A stretch of DNA of 64,000 nt from Pacificispira spongiicola (GTDB taxonomy: Bacteria; Pseudomonadota; Alphaproteobacteria; UBA8366; Aestuariispiraceae): positions 1-64,000 of the forward strand of contig NZ_JABBNT010000003.1 of assembly GCF_012926505.1 (NCBI RefSeq), written 5' to 3'. Positions within the stretch are counted from its first letter, which is position 1. Each line of letters begins with the position of its first letter. Below are positions 46,696 to 54,437 of this stretch, piece after piece. The translations under genes were made by a program, and so were the position numbers. The notes beneath the pieces are model-generated. The model was not told where the DNA came from, made no database searches, and saw only the letters and a list, made by a program, of their open reading frames with translations.

Positions 46696-47586
46696 ATGTC
46701 TGAAAATTCAAGCCGTTTCCTCGCCCTCTTCGCTGCGGGTGCACTGACCCTTTGCGCGCCGTTCATCCCCCTGCAGACCACTGCCCAGCAAGCCGCTGCT
46801 CAGACGGTCGCGCCGGAAGACATGACCGGCGCGCAGATCATGGATGAAGTCTCCGGCCGGCATGACCGTCCTTATGAGATGGAAAATCAGGCCATGACCC
46901 TGATGGACGATCGCGGCAATACCGAGGACCGCATGCTGCGGCGCTACGCGCGGGAAGTCGAAGACGACCTGTATCGTTATCTGCTGGTTTTCGACGAACC
47001 CGCCGGGGTTCGCGGCGTCGCCCTGCTGACCTGGCAGAACCGGGGGGCCAGCGACGATCAGTGGATTCACCTGCCTGCCTATGGCCGGGAAATGAAGCGG
47101 TCCGCCGACGGCGGTAAGCGGAACTATTTCATGGGAACGGATTTCGCCTTCGAGGATATGACCTCCGAAGACCGGTCCAAATTCAGCTATGAGCGTCAGG
47201 CCGACGAGACGGCGGAAATCAAGGACGAAACCGGTGCCGTCGTGGAAACCGTCGATGCCTTCGTCGTCGATGCCTATCCGAAGGACGAGGATCTGGCCGC
47301 CGAAACCGGGTATCAATATCGCCGCCTGTATATCAGCAAGGATCGGTTCTTCATCCGACGGATCGACTTCTTCGACCGTCGCGGGCGCTATCTGAAGACC
47401 CAGCATTCCCGCGACATGGTCCAGATCGAAGGCGACACCTGGCGCGCCAACACGACCGTCATGGACAATGACAAGCTGAAGCATAAGACCCTGGTCCGCG
47501 TCGAATCCCGCGATCTGTCGGAAGACTCGGTCCCGGCCCGAATGTTCGAACAGCGTTGGGTCACCAGCGGCAGGCACCTTCGTTAA
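46696..47586 (+). CDS. LolA-like outer-membrane lipoprotein-sorting family protein
   Basis: A 296-residue exported protein. A signal peptide occupies about residues 1-37 (hydrophobic FLALFAAGALTLCAPF). The rest is a beta-rich LolA-like domain of the kind annotated outer membrane lipoprotein-sorting protein, including RGVALLTWQNR, YFMGTDFAFEDM and YISKDRFFIRRIDFFDRRG. Family members usually sit beside RND/MMPL transporters, as here, and are thought to carry a lipid or lipoprotein across the periplasm. It is the first gene of a three-gene operon. Confidence 0.85.
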   Translation: MSENSSRFLALFAAGALTLCAPFIPLQTTAQQAAAQTVAPEDMTGAQIMDEVSGRHDRPYEMENQAMTLMDDRGNTEDRMLRRYAREVEDDLYRYLLVFDEPAGVRGVALLTWQNRGASDDQWIHLPAYGREMKRSADGGKRNYFMGTDFAFEDMTSEDRSKFSYERQADETAEIKDETGAVVETVDAFVVDAYPKDEDLAAETGYQYRRLYISKDRFFIRRIDFFDRRGRYLKTQHSRDMVQIEGDTWRANTTVMDNDKLKHKTLVRVESRDLSEDSVPARMFEQRWVTSGRHLR

Positions 47587-47625
47587 CGCGTTGATTATAG
47601 GCGGGGCCTGCCGGTAGTGGGACGG

Positions 47626-47648
47626 CGAGGCAGTGGAAAGCTGCCTCG
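47626..47648 (+). other. Intercistronic mRNA hairpin
   Basis: A perfect 8-bp stem, CGAGGCAG and CTGCCTCG, closes a 7-base loop between the LolA-like and RND genes. No T-run follows, so it is more likely an RNA stability or processing element than a terminator. Confidence 0.5.
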
Positions 47649-47686
47649 GCATGAGGACCGGCATGGCGCCCGTTGGGGGAATTCCC

Positions 47687-50473
47687 ATGCAGAATTTGCT
47701 GACTTTCGGGGCGCGGCACCGGCTGATTACCCTGATCATCCTGACACTCGTCACCGCGCTGTGCGCGACGGGCCTGGACAAGCTGCGTATCGATACCAGC
47801 TTCGACAGCCTGATCAGCGACAACGACCCGACCAAGATCGCCTATGAGACGATCAAGGACGAATTCGGGTCCGACAACACGACGATGATCTATGTCCGGT
47901 CCGAAAATCTGTGGACCGAAGACCGCATCGCCGCCCTTGAGGAAATGCATTACGCGTTGGAGGACCTGCCCTTCGTTCAGCGCGTGGAAAGCCTGTTCAA
48001 CACGCGCAGCATCCGCGACCGCGACGGGATGATCGAATCCTCCACCGTTCTGGACGGCGTGCCGTTCGATGCGTCGGAAATGGCGGATGCGAAGGCCCGC
48101 GCCCTCTATTCCCCGTTGGTCGTCGGTAACTTCATTTCCGAAGACGGCACGGTCACGGCCATCAATGTCAGCATTGAAAAGGACCCGACCGACCCGGAAT
48201 TCGACCGTCATGCCTTTGAGGCGATGAACGCTGCGATCGCCCCTTATACTGATGCTTTCGACGAAAGCTTCCAGGTCGGCCCGCCGCGCGTGAACGAGGA
48301 AACCACGGTCAGCCTCTTCGCCGATTTCTCGCGCCTGATTCCGTTGTCGCTGGGCGTGCTGATCGTGACCATCGTCATCTTTCTGCGCAACGGTCTGGCC
48401 TGCATCTTCCCGCTGCTGACCTCCGCGCTCAGCATCGTTTTCGCCTTCGGGCTGATGGGACATCTAGGCATCCCGATCAACATTCTGTCGGCCATGGTCC
48501 CGTCGCTGGTCATCGTCATCGGGTCGACCGAAGACACCCATATGCTGGCCAGCTATCTGCAAGGTCTGGGCGGCGGCGATGCGGACGCGAAGAAATCGGA
48601 ACGGCGTCGCGCCGCAACCTTCTTCATGGTTCGACAATTGGGCCTGCCGTTGATCCTGACATCGGTGACGACGACGCTGGGCTTTTCCGCCAACGGTTTC
48701 GCGGAAATGGAACTGATCCGCGACTTTTCCTATTCCGCATCCATGGCCATCGCGGCGAATGCCGTCGTCACCATCCTGACGATCCCGCTGTTGCTGACGA
48801 TCTTCGGGCCGTTGAAAAGCCGGTTGCACACGCACAATCCCAGTTCCGAAACCCCAGAAGAGGATTTGAGCGGCATTGTCGGCGCCATTCTGTCCGTGTT
48901 CCGCCGCATCGTCGAAAAGCCGAAAACCGTGATCGCGGTCAGCGCCGTCCTGTTCGTTGTCTGCACCGCCTTCGGCTTCCAGACAAAGGTATCGAACGAC
49001 CCCATCGCCTTCTTCAAGTCGGACCATCCGCTGGTCCAGAACGTCGAACAACTGGCCGAAGACCTGTCGGGGATGGAGATTTTCTACATCAACCTGGATT
49101 CGACGGAGGATTTCGCCTTCCGCCAACCGGAAAACCTGCGGAAGCTGGCGGCCATCAAGCAATACATCATGGCGGACGGCCGTTTCGACAACGCCATTTC
49201 CATCGCCGACCACCTGTCCATGGTGAACCGCGAATTCCACGGCAGCGACCCGGCGATGATGACCGTGCCGGACACGCCGGAACTGGTGAACCAATATCTG
49301 CTGTTCTTCCAGCGCGGCGATCTGGAAAGCTATATCAGCGCGGATTACGAACGCGCGAATATGGTTGTGCGCCACAATATCCATAACAGCCACGACCTGA
49401 AGCTCGCTGTCGCCGACCTGACCGCAAAGGTTCACGAGATTGCGGGCCCCGGCCTGCGGGTGCATCTGGTCGGGCAGAACCTGATGATCAACAATGCGGC
49501 CGAAGACCTGATCGCCGCGCAGGTGCAGTCGGTGCTGCTGTTGCTGGCCGTCATCTTCATCATGATGTCGCTGGTCTATACCTCCGTCATCGGGGGGCTG
49601 TTGTCCCTGATCCCCAATATCATCCCGATCGCCGTGATTTTCGGGGTTATGGGGATTTTCGATATCCCGCTGAATCCGGGAACCGCGACGGTCGCGGTGA
49701 TCGCCATCGGTATCGCCATCGACGACACGATCCATCTGCTGTCGACCTATGCCCATGAAAGCCGCCTGACGCCGGACCGGATGCTCGCCATCCGCCGGAC
49801 CCAGACGCATCAGGCGATCCCGGCGATTTCGACCTCCGTCGCCTTGGGCGCGGGGTTCCTGGTGCTGATGGATTCGAATTTCACCATCATCTCGCAATTC
49901 GGCATGCTCTCGGCCATCGCCATGATCGCGGCCCTGGTCGCGGATTTGATCGTCACGCCGGTGCTGATGTCCTTCGTCCGATTGGTCGGCCTGGACGAAA
50001 TCCTGATGCTGCGCGTCGGCAAGTCGGTCTTCGAAAACAGCCCACTATTCGACGGCATGACGCCCTATCAGATGCGCAAAACCGTCCTTCTGTCCGAAAC
50101 CCAGCCTTTCAAGGCGGGCGACCGGCTGGTCGAACAGGGGACGGTCGGCGACGATATGATCATGATCCTGTCGGGGCAGGTTGTCGTGACACTGGACCAG
50201 AACGGCAAAACGACGCGTCTTGCCGAACGCGGGCCGGGCGGCATCCTGGGCGAAATCGGTTTCGTTCAGGAACAGGAACGCACCGCCAATGTCGATGCGG
50301 TGACGGATGGGGAAATGCTGGTCTTCAACGCAGAACGGGTGCGCCGAAACATGCTGCTCTACCCGCATATCGCCAGCAAGCTGAACCAGAACATCGCCCG
50401 AATCCTGGGCGCGCGGCTGGCCGCGACGTCGCAGCGCCTGGGTCAATTCGAAGAAGCCGGAAAGACGTCCTGA
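47687..50473 (+). CDS. RND/MMPL-family exporter with C-terminal cyclic-nucleotide-binding domain
   Basis: A 928-residue membrane protein. The RND core has two halves of six transmembrane helices, with soluble loops after TM1 (about 30-220) and TM7 (about 440-600). TM4- and TM10-type motifs are VIVIGSTEDTHMLASY and IAIGIAIDDTIHLLSTYAHE. A cyclic-nucleotide-binding domain is fused at about 785-905, with the phosphate cassette GEIGFVQEQERTANV near 854, close to that of CRP. Start ATG 47687 follows GGGGGA. Lipid-type cargo is inferred from its LolA-like and barrel neighbours. The fusion suggests gating by a nucleotide. Confidence 0.85.
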   Translation: MQNLLTFGARHRLITLIILTLVTALCATGLDKLRIDTSFDSLISDNDPTKIAYETIKDEFGSDNTTMIYVRSENLWTEDRIAALEEMHYALEDLPFVQRVESLFNTRSIRDRDGMIESSTVLDGVPFDASEMADAKARALYSPLVVGNFISEDGTVTAINVSIEKDPTDPEFDRHAFEAMNAAIAPYTDAFDESFQVGPPRVNEETTVSLFADFSRLIPLSLGVLIVTIVIFLRNGLACIFPLLTSALSIVFAFGLMGHLGIPINILSAMVPSLVIVIGSTEDTHMLASYLQGLGGGDADAKKSERRRAATFFMVRQLGLPLILTSVTTTLGFSANGFAEMELIRDFSYSASMAIAANAVVTILTIPLLLTIFGPLKSRLHTHNPSSETPEEDLSGIVGAILSVFRRIVEKPKTVIAVSAVLFVVCTAFGFQTKVSNDPIAFFKSDHPLVQNVEQLAEDLSGMEIFYINLDSTEDFAFRQPENLRKLAAIKQYIMADGRFDNAISIADHLSMVNREFHGSDPAMMTVPDTPELVNQYLLFFQRGDLESYISADYERANMVVRHNIHNSHDLKLAVADLTAKVHEIAGPGLRVHLVGQNLMINNAAEDLIAAQVQSVLLLLAVIFIMMSLVYTSVIGGLLSLIPNIIPIAVIFGVMGIFDIPLNPGTATVAVIAIGIAIDDTIHLLSTYAHESRLTPDRMLAIRRTQTHQAIPAISTSVALGAGFLVLMDSNFTIISQFGMLSAIAMIAALVADLIVTPVLMSFVRLVGLDEILMLRVGKSVFENSPLFDGMTPYQMRKTVLLSETQPFKAGDRLVEQGTVGDDMIMILSGQVVVTLDQNGKTTRLAERGPGGILGEIGFVQEQERTANVDAVTDGEMLVFNAERVRRNMLLYPHIASKLNQNIARILGARLAATSQRLGQFEEAGKTS

Positions 50474-51855
50474 TGACCGGAAAGACCGCCGCATGCCGCA
50501 TTCTGCCCCCCGTGATCGGCGGGGCGGCCTGCCTTTTCGCCCTGCCGGCCATGGCGCAGGAATCGTTTCTGGGGGAGGTCGCCGACAACGCGCTCTATGA
50601 GGCGGAGACCGTCGTCAACTTTTTCCCCCGGAACGCCCATCAGGCGGAATCCAAGGATATCGAGGACGAAGCCGTCGAGGTCTGGACACATCTGAACATG
50701 TCCAGCGACACCTTCATCGGCGATTACTGGAGTTTCGGCCTCGGGGTGGATGCCGTTGCCTCCTCCTATCGCGGGGAGGAAGCGGGCGTCTTTTCCGCCC
50801 CCGGCACCCGCGCCGGTCAGGGCCGCTTCCTGGACATCAGCCGCCTGGTCCTGACCTATCTGGGCGATGCGGTGGAGGTCCATCTGGGCAAGGACGATAT
50901 CCCCTTCGGCCTGGGCGAAATCTATTCGCCGACCGATCTCTACGCCAAACAGAACAGCGCCAATCCGCAGAACGCCATCGATTACGGCGTCTGGCAGGCG
51001 CGCGCCGACTATTATATCGGCAGCGACCGCCTCAGCGGCTTCATCCTGCCGTTCGAGGAAAAGGAACCCGGACCGGCCGATCATTCCCGTTGGGTCGGGG
51101 GGAATGGCGGGGCGGGCACGTCGGAATTCTCCAGCGTCGAAATTCCCGGCCTTCCGGCGGGTCTGAGCCCGGAGATTCGGGACGACCTGCGCGGCGCCAG
51201 CCCGACGGAATGGGGCTATCTGGTTCAGTATAAGGGCACGGCGACGGGCCTGGACTATTTCGTGTCCGGCTTCAACGGACCCAGCCCCTTTCCGGTGCTG
51301 AAACGCCCGGACGTGATCGACAAGCTCACCGAATACGACAAGGTCTATCCGCGCGTCACCATCGCCTCCGCCGGGGCGGCGATGACTGAAGGCTCCTGGA
51401 AATTCTATGCCGAAGGGATCGGCCTCTGGGCCATCAACGACACGGATGAGGATATCGCCCGCGCCCTCGCCGGGGTGAAATACCGCGAAACGACGCTGGC
51501 CAACCGCCTCGGCTTCGACGAGATCACGCCCATCGTGGAATATGCGAAGGAATGGCGCTTCGATCAGCAAAGCCATCCGCAATATGTCGTGTCCTCCGCC
51601 AAAGCCCGGCCCAATCCGAACAACCTGATCCTGTCCGTGACGGTGAAGGTCGACAGCGAATGGGAAGTCGGCGGCGGCTATAACGAATCCCTGACGGAAC
51701 ACGACTCGCTGACCAACGCCTATATCAAGTATTCCCCCAACGACAATCTGTGGATGGCGTTGAGCGGCACCGAATATGGCGGCGAAAGCGACACCCTGTT
51801 CGGCCGCTACAACCGCCACGACAATGTCGCGTTCCAGGTGAATTACAGCTTCTAA
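50473..51855 (+). CDS. Outer-membrane beta-barrel protein
   Basis: A 460-residue exported protein with a signal peptide (about residues 1-28, ending AMAQES), alternating-pattern beta strands throughout, and a C-terminal phenylalanine in AFQVNYSF, the signal used by the BAM machinery. It starts inside the stop of the exporter gene (TGATG), so it is translationally coupled. I do not recognise the barrel family. With the LolA-like protein and the exporter it would complete an inner-to-outer-membrane path. Confidence 0.8.
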   Translation: MTGKTAACRILPPVIGGAACLFALPAMAQESFLGEVADNALYEAETVVNFFPRNAHQAESKDIEDEAVEVWTHLNMSSDTFIGDYWSFGLGVDAVASSYRGEEAGVFSAPGTRAGQGRFLDISRLVLTYLGDAVEVHLGKDDIPFGLGEIYSPTDLYAKQNSANPQNAIDYGVWQARADYYIGSDRLSGFILPFEEKEPGPADHSRWVGGNGGAGTSEFSSVEIPGLPAGLSPEIRDDLRGASPTEWGYLVQYKGTATGLDYFVSGFNGPSPFPVLKRPDVIDKLTEYDKVYPRVTIASAGAAMTEGSWKFYAEGIGLWAINDTDEDIARALAGVKYRETTLANRLGFDEITPIVEYAKEWRFDQQSHPQYVVSSAKARPNPNNLILSVTVKVDSEWEVGGGYNESLTEHDSLTNAYIKYSPNDNLWMALSGTEYGGESDTLFGRYNRHDNVAFQVNYSF

Positions 51856-51879
51856 CCCGCGCCGTTACCGTTTCCCGCC

Positions 51880-52182
51880 CTACCTTTTTCCATTTTTGGG
51901 CGGGCGGTGACGGCCCAGCTTGTCCGGCGGCTGCTTGCGCACCCAGCGTATGAAGGACTGAATCTCCTCCTCTGCCAGCAAGGCCTCCGGCGACGACAGC
52001 CGCACGGCCAGCGTCGCCTCGTCATACAGCGAATGGATTTTCTTGTGGCAGATCCGGTGCAGCCACGACCAGTCCGTCCCCTTGAACCGCTTCGGCACCC
52101 AATGATGCCGATCCACGGCCTCCCCTTTCACCATGGGACGCCCACACAGGGCACAGGGGCCTAAATCGTTGGTGGATGTCAT
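51880..52182 (-). CDS. Small HNH-nuclease-like protein
   Basis: A 100-residue protein with a CALCGRP zinc-knuckle half, DRHHWVPKRFKG and HRICHKKIHSLY, the order expected for an HNH/treble-clef nuclease (first histidine pair, then CHxxIH). A lysine-rich tail follows. It lies 28 bp beyond the tRNA-Leu 3' repeat, and a decayed second copy of its start occurs at 53.2 kb. Free-standing HNH proteins can be nicking or restriction-type nucleases; the role here is unknown. Confidence 0.78.
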   Translation of the reverse strand: MTSTNDLGPCALCGRPMVKGEAVDRHHWVPKRFKGTDWSWLHRICHKKIHSLYDEATLAVRLSSPEALLAEEEIQSFIRWVRKQPPDKLGRHRPPKNGKR

Positions 52183-52210
52183 CGAACGGCTCTTCGTGAT
52201 GCTGAAACCG

Positions 52211-52267
52211 TTGGTGCGGGCGGCCGGGCTCGAACCGGCACGATCAAGGATCGAGGGATTTTAAGTC
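52211..52267. repeat. Attachment-site-like direct repeat: 3' part of tRNA-Leu(TAA)
   Basis: These 57 bases match 53971-54027 with one mismatch (52248). The copy runs from one base past CCA through the T-arm, variable arm and anticodon to GACTT, then homology stops. It is a tRNA fragment, not a gene, and forms the far end of a 1.76-kb segment bounded by the intact tRNA. That is the geometry of tRNA-targeted integration. Confidence 0.85.
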
Positions 52268-52370
52268 TGCAGCAATTGCACAAATTTCCAGTAAACCTGC
52301 GGCCTTCAGACTAGTACCGCCGTCAAAAATTGAGCTGGTAGCAACGTCACTTGCAACATTGCGATAAACT

Positions 52371-53000
52371 TCATTCGTCCGGCACGGCTTCCCTTGCGTT
52401 TTGAATACCGCGCTCGATTTTTGCGATCAGTACAAACAGGAAATTTGCAAGAGCCTCGGCAAACTCGACCGACTGAACCGCCTCATCATGAGACACATGC
52501 GGTCGATCCTCATCAGCATGCCGAGGACGATTCGATCCAAGCCGAACTTCGTGAGCCCATTCTCCCATCGCCTCGGTCAACAAGTGATCGGCTACGGCTT
52601 GGTCAATGCGGATATAAAGTGAACCATCTCGATACCCCTTCTCTTTGAGCATTGCGTCGACGGCACTACCGGCCATAACTGCTGCCGCATCAGGCGCATG
52701 CAGAGTTTCATAAGATTGTTGGAGGAACTGTCTAGCGACAGCTGGTATGTCTTCATGGGCCGTTTTTGGAGATGGAAATAGGTCCAGCACAAGAGGCTCA
52801 CCGGACGTGTCACCTGGATATCCTTTTGCAGAAACCGCATTTCCACAAGAGGTGCACCTGTACAGAGCCCATCTGCTCATTGGGCCAAGAGTACTCCTAT
52901 GGAGTAAATCGTCCGAGCGCCAGACCCTAATAAGTACGGGATGAGCAACTCCACAATGAGGGCATCGCGGAACATCGTCGAGTTGTTGACCCAGTCTCAT
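52371..53000 (-). CDS. Zinc-ribbon / DUF4145-like protein
   Basis: A 209-residue soluble protein. The N-terminus has a four-cysteine zinc ribbon (PRCPHCG and YRCTSCGNAV). The C-terminal half (about 80-205) is helical with features of DUF4145 (ARQFLQQSYETLHAPDAAAV, then AGSAVDAMLKEKGY). DUF4145 occurs alone and fused to restriction-enzyme subunits, and its activity is unknown. ATG 53000 has AAGGA ten bases upstream, inside a perfect AAGGATATCCTT palindrome. It is an accessory gene between tRNA fragments. Confidence 0.65.
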   Translation of the reverse strand: MRLGQQLDDVPRCPHCGVAHPVLIRVWRSDDLLHRSTLGPMSRWALYRCTSCGNAVSAKGYPGDTSGEPLVLDLFPSPKTAHEDIPAVARQFLQQSYETLHAPDAAAVMAGSAVDAMLKEKGYRDGSLYIRIDQAVADHLLTEAMGEWAHEVRLGSNRPRHADEDRPHVSHDEAVQSVEFAEALANFLFVLIAKIERGIQNAREAVPDE

Positions 53001-53021
53001 AAAAGGATATCCTTCAAGTGT

Positions 53022-53069
53022 TGTGGGTGGCCGGACTCGAACCGGCATAGACAAAGCCCGAGGGACTTT
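53022..53069 (-). pseudogene. 3' exon of a second tRNA-Leu (remnant)
   Basis: On the minus strand the sequence aligns base for base with the 3' part of the intact tRNA-Leu: AAAG then TCCCT anticodon stem, a long variable arm, T-arm GCCGG-TTCGAGT-CCGGC, acceptor CACCCAC and discriminator A. The CCA is altered to ACA. No 5' half follows the usual way; it is preceded by an intron remnant ending in G. The first bases would be positions 35-38, so the anticodon was NAA (Leu). Confidence 0.8.
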
Positions 53070-53215
53070 CTTCAAACTATAGCTTTGGCTGCCGCCCATG
53101 CGGGCTTTGTGCGCTGGACAATGCCTTCACCGTAGCGTAGCTGCCTTAGGTGCTGCCCGTCTAGTCTCTACACCTTCCCCGTGCCGGGCTTTGCCCGGAA
53201 CGCAATATTAGAGAT
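53070..53215 (-). ncRNA. Group I intron, 3' half only (tRNA-type, degenerate)
   Basis: On the minus strand the R element region GTGTAGAGACTAGACGG (53157-53173) and the S element GAAGGCATTGTCC (53116-53128) occur in the right order, with AGCACCTAAGGC between them. This closely matches my recollection of bacterial tRNA introns such as that of Azoarcus. The intron ends in G (53070) directly before the tRNA-Leu 3' exon at the N34/A35 boundary. The P7 pairing has one mismatch (TTGTC where TAGTC is expected). The 5' core (P3-P5) and the 5' exon are missing, so it cannot splice. Confidence 0.75.
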
Positions 53216-53218
53216 TTC

Positions 53219-53262
53219 CCCGTTCACCAGCACTCGCCCGCCGAGAGGACAGGGGCCTAACA
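53219..53262 (-). pseudogene. Decayed start of a second HNH-like gene
   Basis: On the minus strand, after a one-base shift, the codons give LGPCPLGGRVLVNG, matching LGPCALCGRPMVKG near the start of the HNH gene at 51880-52182. The nucleotides share a run ACAGGGGCCTAA (plus-strand sense). It is cut off where the intron remnant begins, so only about 14 codons survive. Confidence 0.6.
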
Positions 53263-53270
53263 TCGTCTGT

Positions 53271-53918
53271 TCATTTACCAAACGCAGCAGAAACAAACTT
53301 TCTGCCTAGTGCGTTGATTGAATAATATGTTCCCGGGTCGATTGAGGAGAATGTGTTATAGTCTTGCTCCGCTTCACTCACTAGCCCAAGAGCCGCCAAA
53401 TATGGCAACGCATCTCCTTTCAGCTTTTCTTCGTCGTTTACGCCGGAAATATAAACTAGGTCAGGAAAGTGGGCTCTATCAACAATCATCGAAAATCGTC
53501 TTAACTCATCGCCTGTTATTCTGTTCTCTATTCTAGCCTTGTAAAGGCGCCCGATAATCGGAGGCTTGTCGAGGTCATCAAGCCGATCAATTAGCATCAT
53601 TAAAGCAGCGCCAGCCTTTGCCCGAGTGCCAGAATCTTCTTCGAGCTCCCTGACAAATTTAATTCGCTTCTCCTGACTAACACTTTGAAGTTCATTCAAA
53701 AATGACGCGATTTTTTTCAGAAAAAGCCTGTCACGAATCGAGACTCCAGCACCAAGAATTCTCGCTATATTGCCAAAGACAGGTATCGCGGCAATCAGTT
53801 CATTTTTAGTTACTGCATCCAACCCAACCTCAGCTAGGTCCACAGCTATATCTTTAATATTAGACCTCGCAACAGAATCTATAAGCGCTACTTCTACAGT
53901 TTTCTCTTCTTCCGACAC
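53271..53918 (-). CDS. Orphan hypothetical protein in tRNA-Leu island
   Basis: A 215-residue protein starting with GTG at 53918, with a strong AGGAGG seven bases upstream. It has no signal peptide. There is one moderately hydrophobic stretch (AAIPVFGNIARILGAGVSI near residues 43-61), a helical charged middle, and a C-terminal part ending GTYYSINALGRKFVSAAFGK, which could be a winged-helix-like end. Base composition is clearly more AT-rich than the flanks (ATA, TTA and AGA codons are frequent), a sign of transfer. I do not recognise the family. It lies between an intact tRNA-Leu and the intron remnant. Confidence 0.75.
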   Translation of the reverse strand: MSEEEKTVEVALIDSVARSNIKDIAVDLAEVGLDAVTKNELIAAIPVFGNIARILGAGVSIRDRLFLKKIASFLNELQSVSQEKRIKFVRELEEDSGTRAKAGAALMMLIDRLDDLDKPPIIGRLYKARIENRITGDELRRFSMIVDRAHFPDLVYISGVNDEEKLKGDALPYLAALGLVSEAEQDYNTFSSIDPGTYYSINALGRKFVSAAFGK

Positions 53919-53970
53919 ACCTATCCTCCTTCAATAAAATCACCGGATTGATGTATAAGGATCGTTCAAA

Positions 53971-54027
53971 TTGGTGCGGGCGGCCGGGCTCGAACCGGCA
54001 CGATCAAAGATCGAGGGATTTTAAGTC
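53971..54027. repeat. Attachment-site-like direct repeat inside intact tRNA-Leu
   Basis: This is the partner of 52211-52267 (56 of 57 identical). It covers the tRNA 3' end through the anticodon. If an element inserted here, this end restored the functional tRNA. Confidence 0.85.
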
Positions 54028-54057
54028 CCTTGCGTCTACCAATTCCGCCACGCCCGC
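53972..54057 (-). tRNA. tRNA-Leu (anticodon TAA)
   Basis: A complete 86-nt class II tRNA with acceptor GCGGGCG/CGCCCGC, anticodon stem AGGGA/TCCCT with loop CTTAAAA (TAA), a long variable arm CGATCTTTGATCGT, T-arm GCCGG-TTCGAGC-CCGGC and encoded CCA. Unlike the remnant downstream, it has no intron. Confidence 0.97.
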
Positions 54058-54149
54058 AAAGACGGCCCGGATATCCGGTCGGCCGAATGCGGCGGAGAGT
54101 AGCGACGGTTTCGGGAGGGCGCAAGAATGCGCGTGAGGGCGTCCTGAAA

Positions 54150-54437
54150 TCAGGCCTCCGGCACCGCGAAGAAGGCGGTGATGCGGGTCCAGATATCCTG
54201 GGCGGTCGGGATTCCCAAGCGTTCCATCAGGTCGGGTAACAGCAGCCACGCGCCGATCGCGGCGACCAGAAGCAGCCCGACGAACAGGCCGTAGACCCAG
54301 GCGGGTCGGGAATCCCGCCGATCCCTGTGCAGGAAACGACCGTTTTTGGAATTCGACGTCACGTGGTCGCGCAGCAAGAGGGAAACCGTGCCGCCCAGCG
54401 TGTCGCCGCGATCCATCCGTATCTTGCGCCGTTTCAT
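54150..54437 (-). CDS. Small single-pass membrane protein
   Basis: A 95-residue protein with a basic N-terminal half (KRRKIRMDRG, RFLHRDRRDSR) and one transmembrane helix at about residues 48-68 (VYGLFVGLLLVAAIGAWLLL). ATG 54437 follows GGGTGG; longer in-frame starts exist but add low-complexity sequence. Unknown function; it lies upstream of tRNA-Leu on the same strand. Confidence 0.55.
   Translation of the reverse strand: MKRRKIRMDRGDTLGGTVSLLLRDHVTSNSKNGRFLHRDRRDSRPAWVYGLFVGLLLVAAIGAWLLLPDLMERLGIPTAQDIWTRITAFFAVPEA

Noticed and set aside
52211-52267. A second functional tRNA-Leu gene
   Set aside because: Only the 3' part is present; D-arm and 5' acceptor strand are missing.
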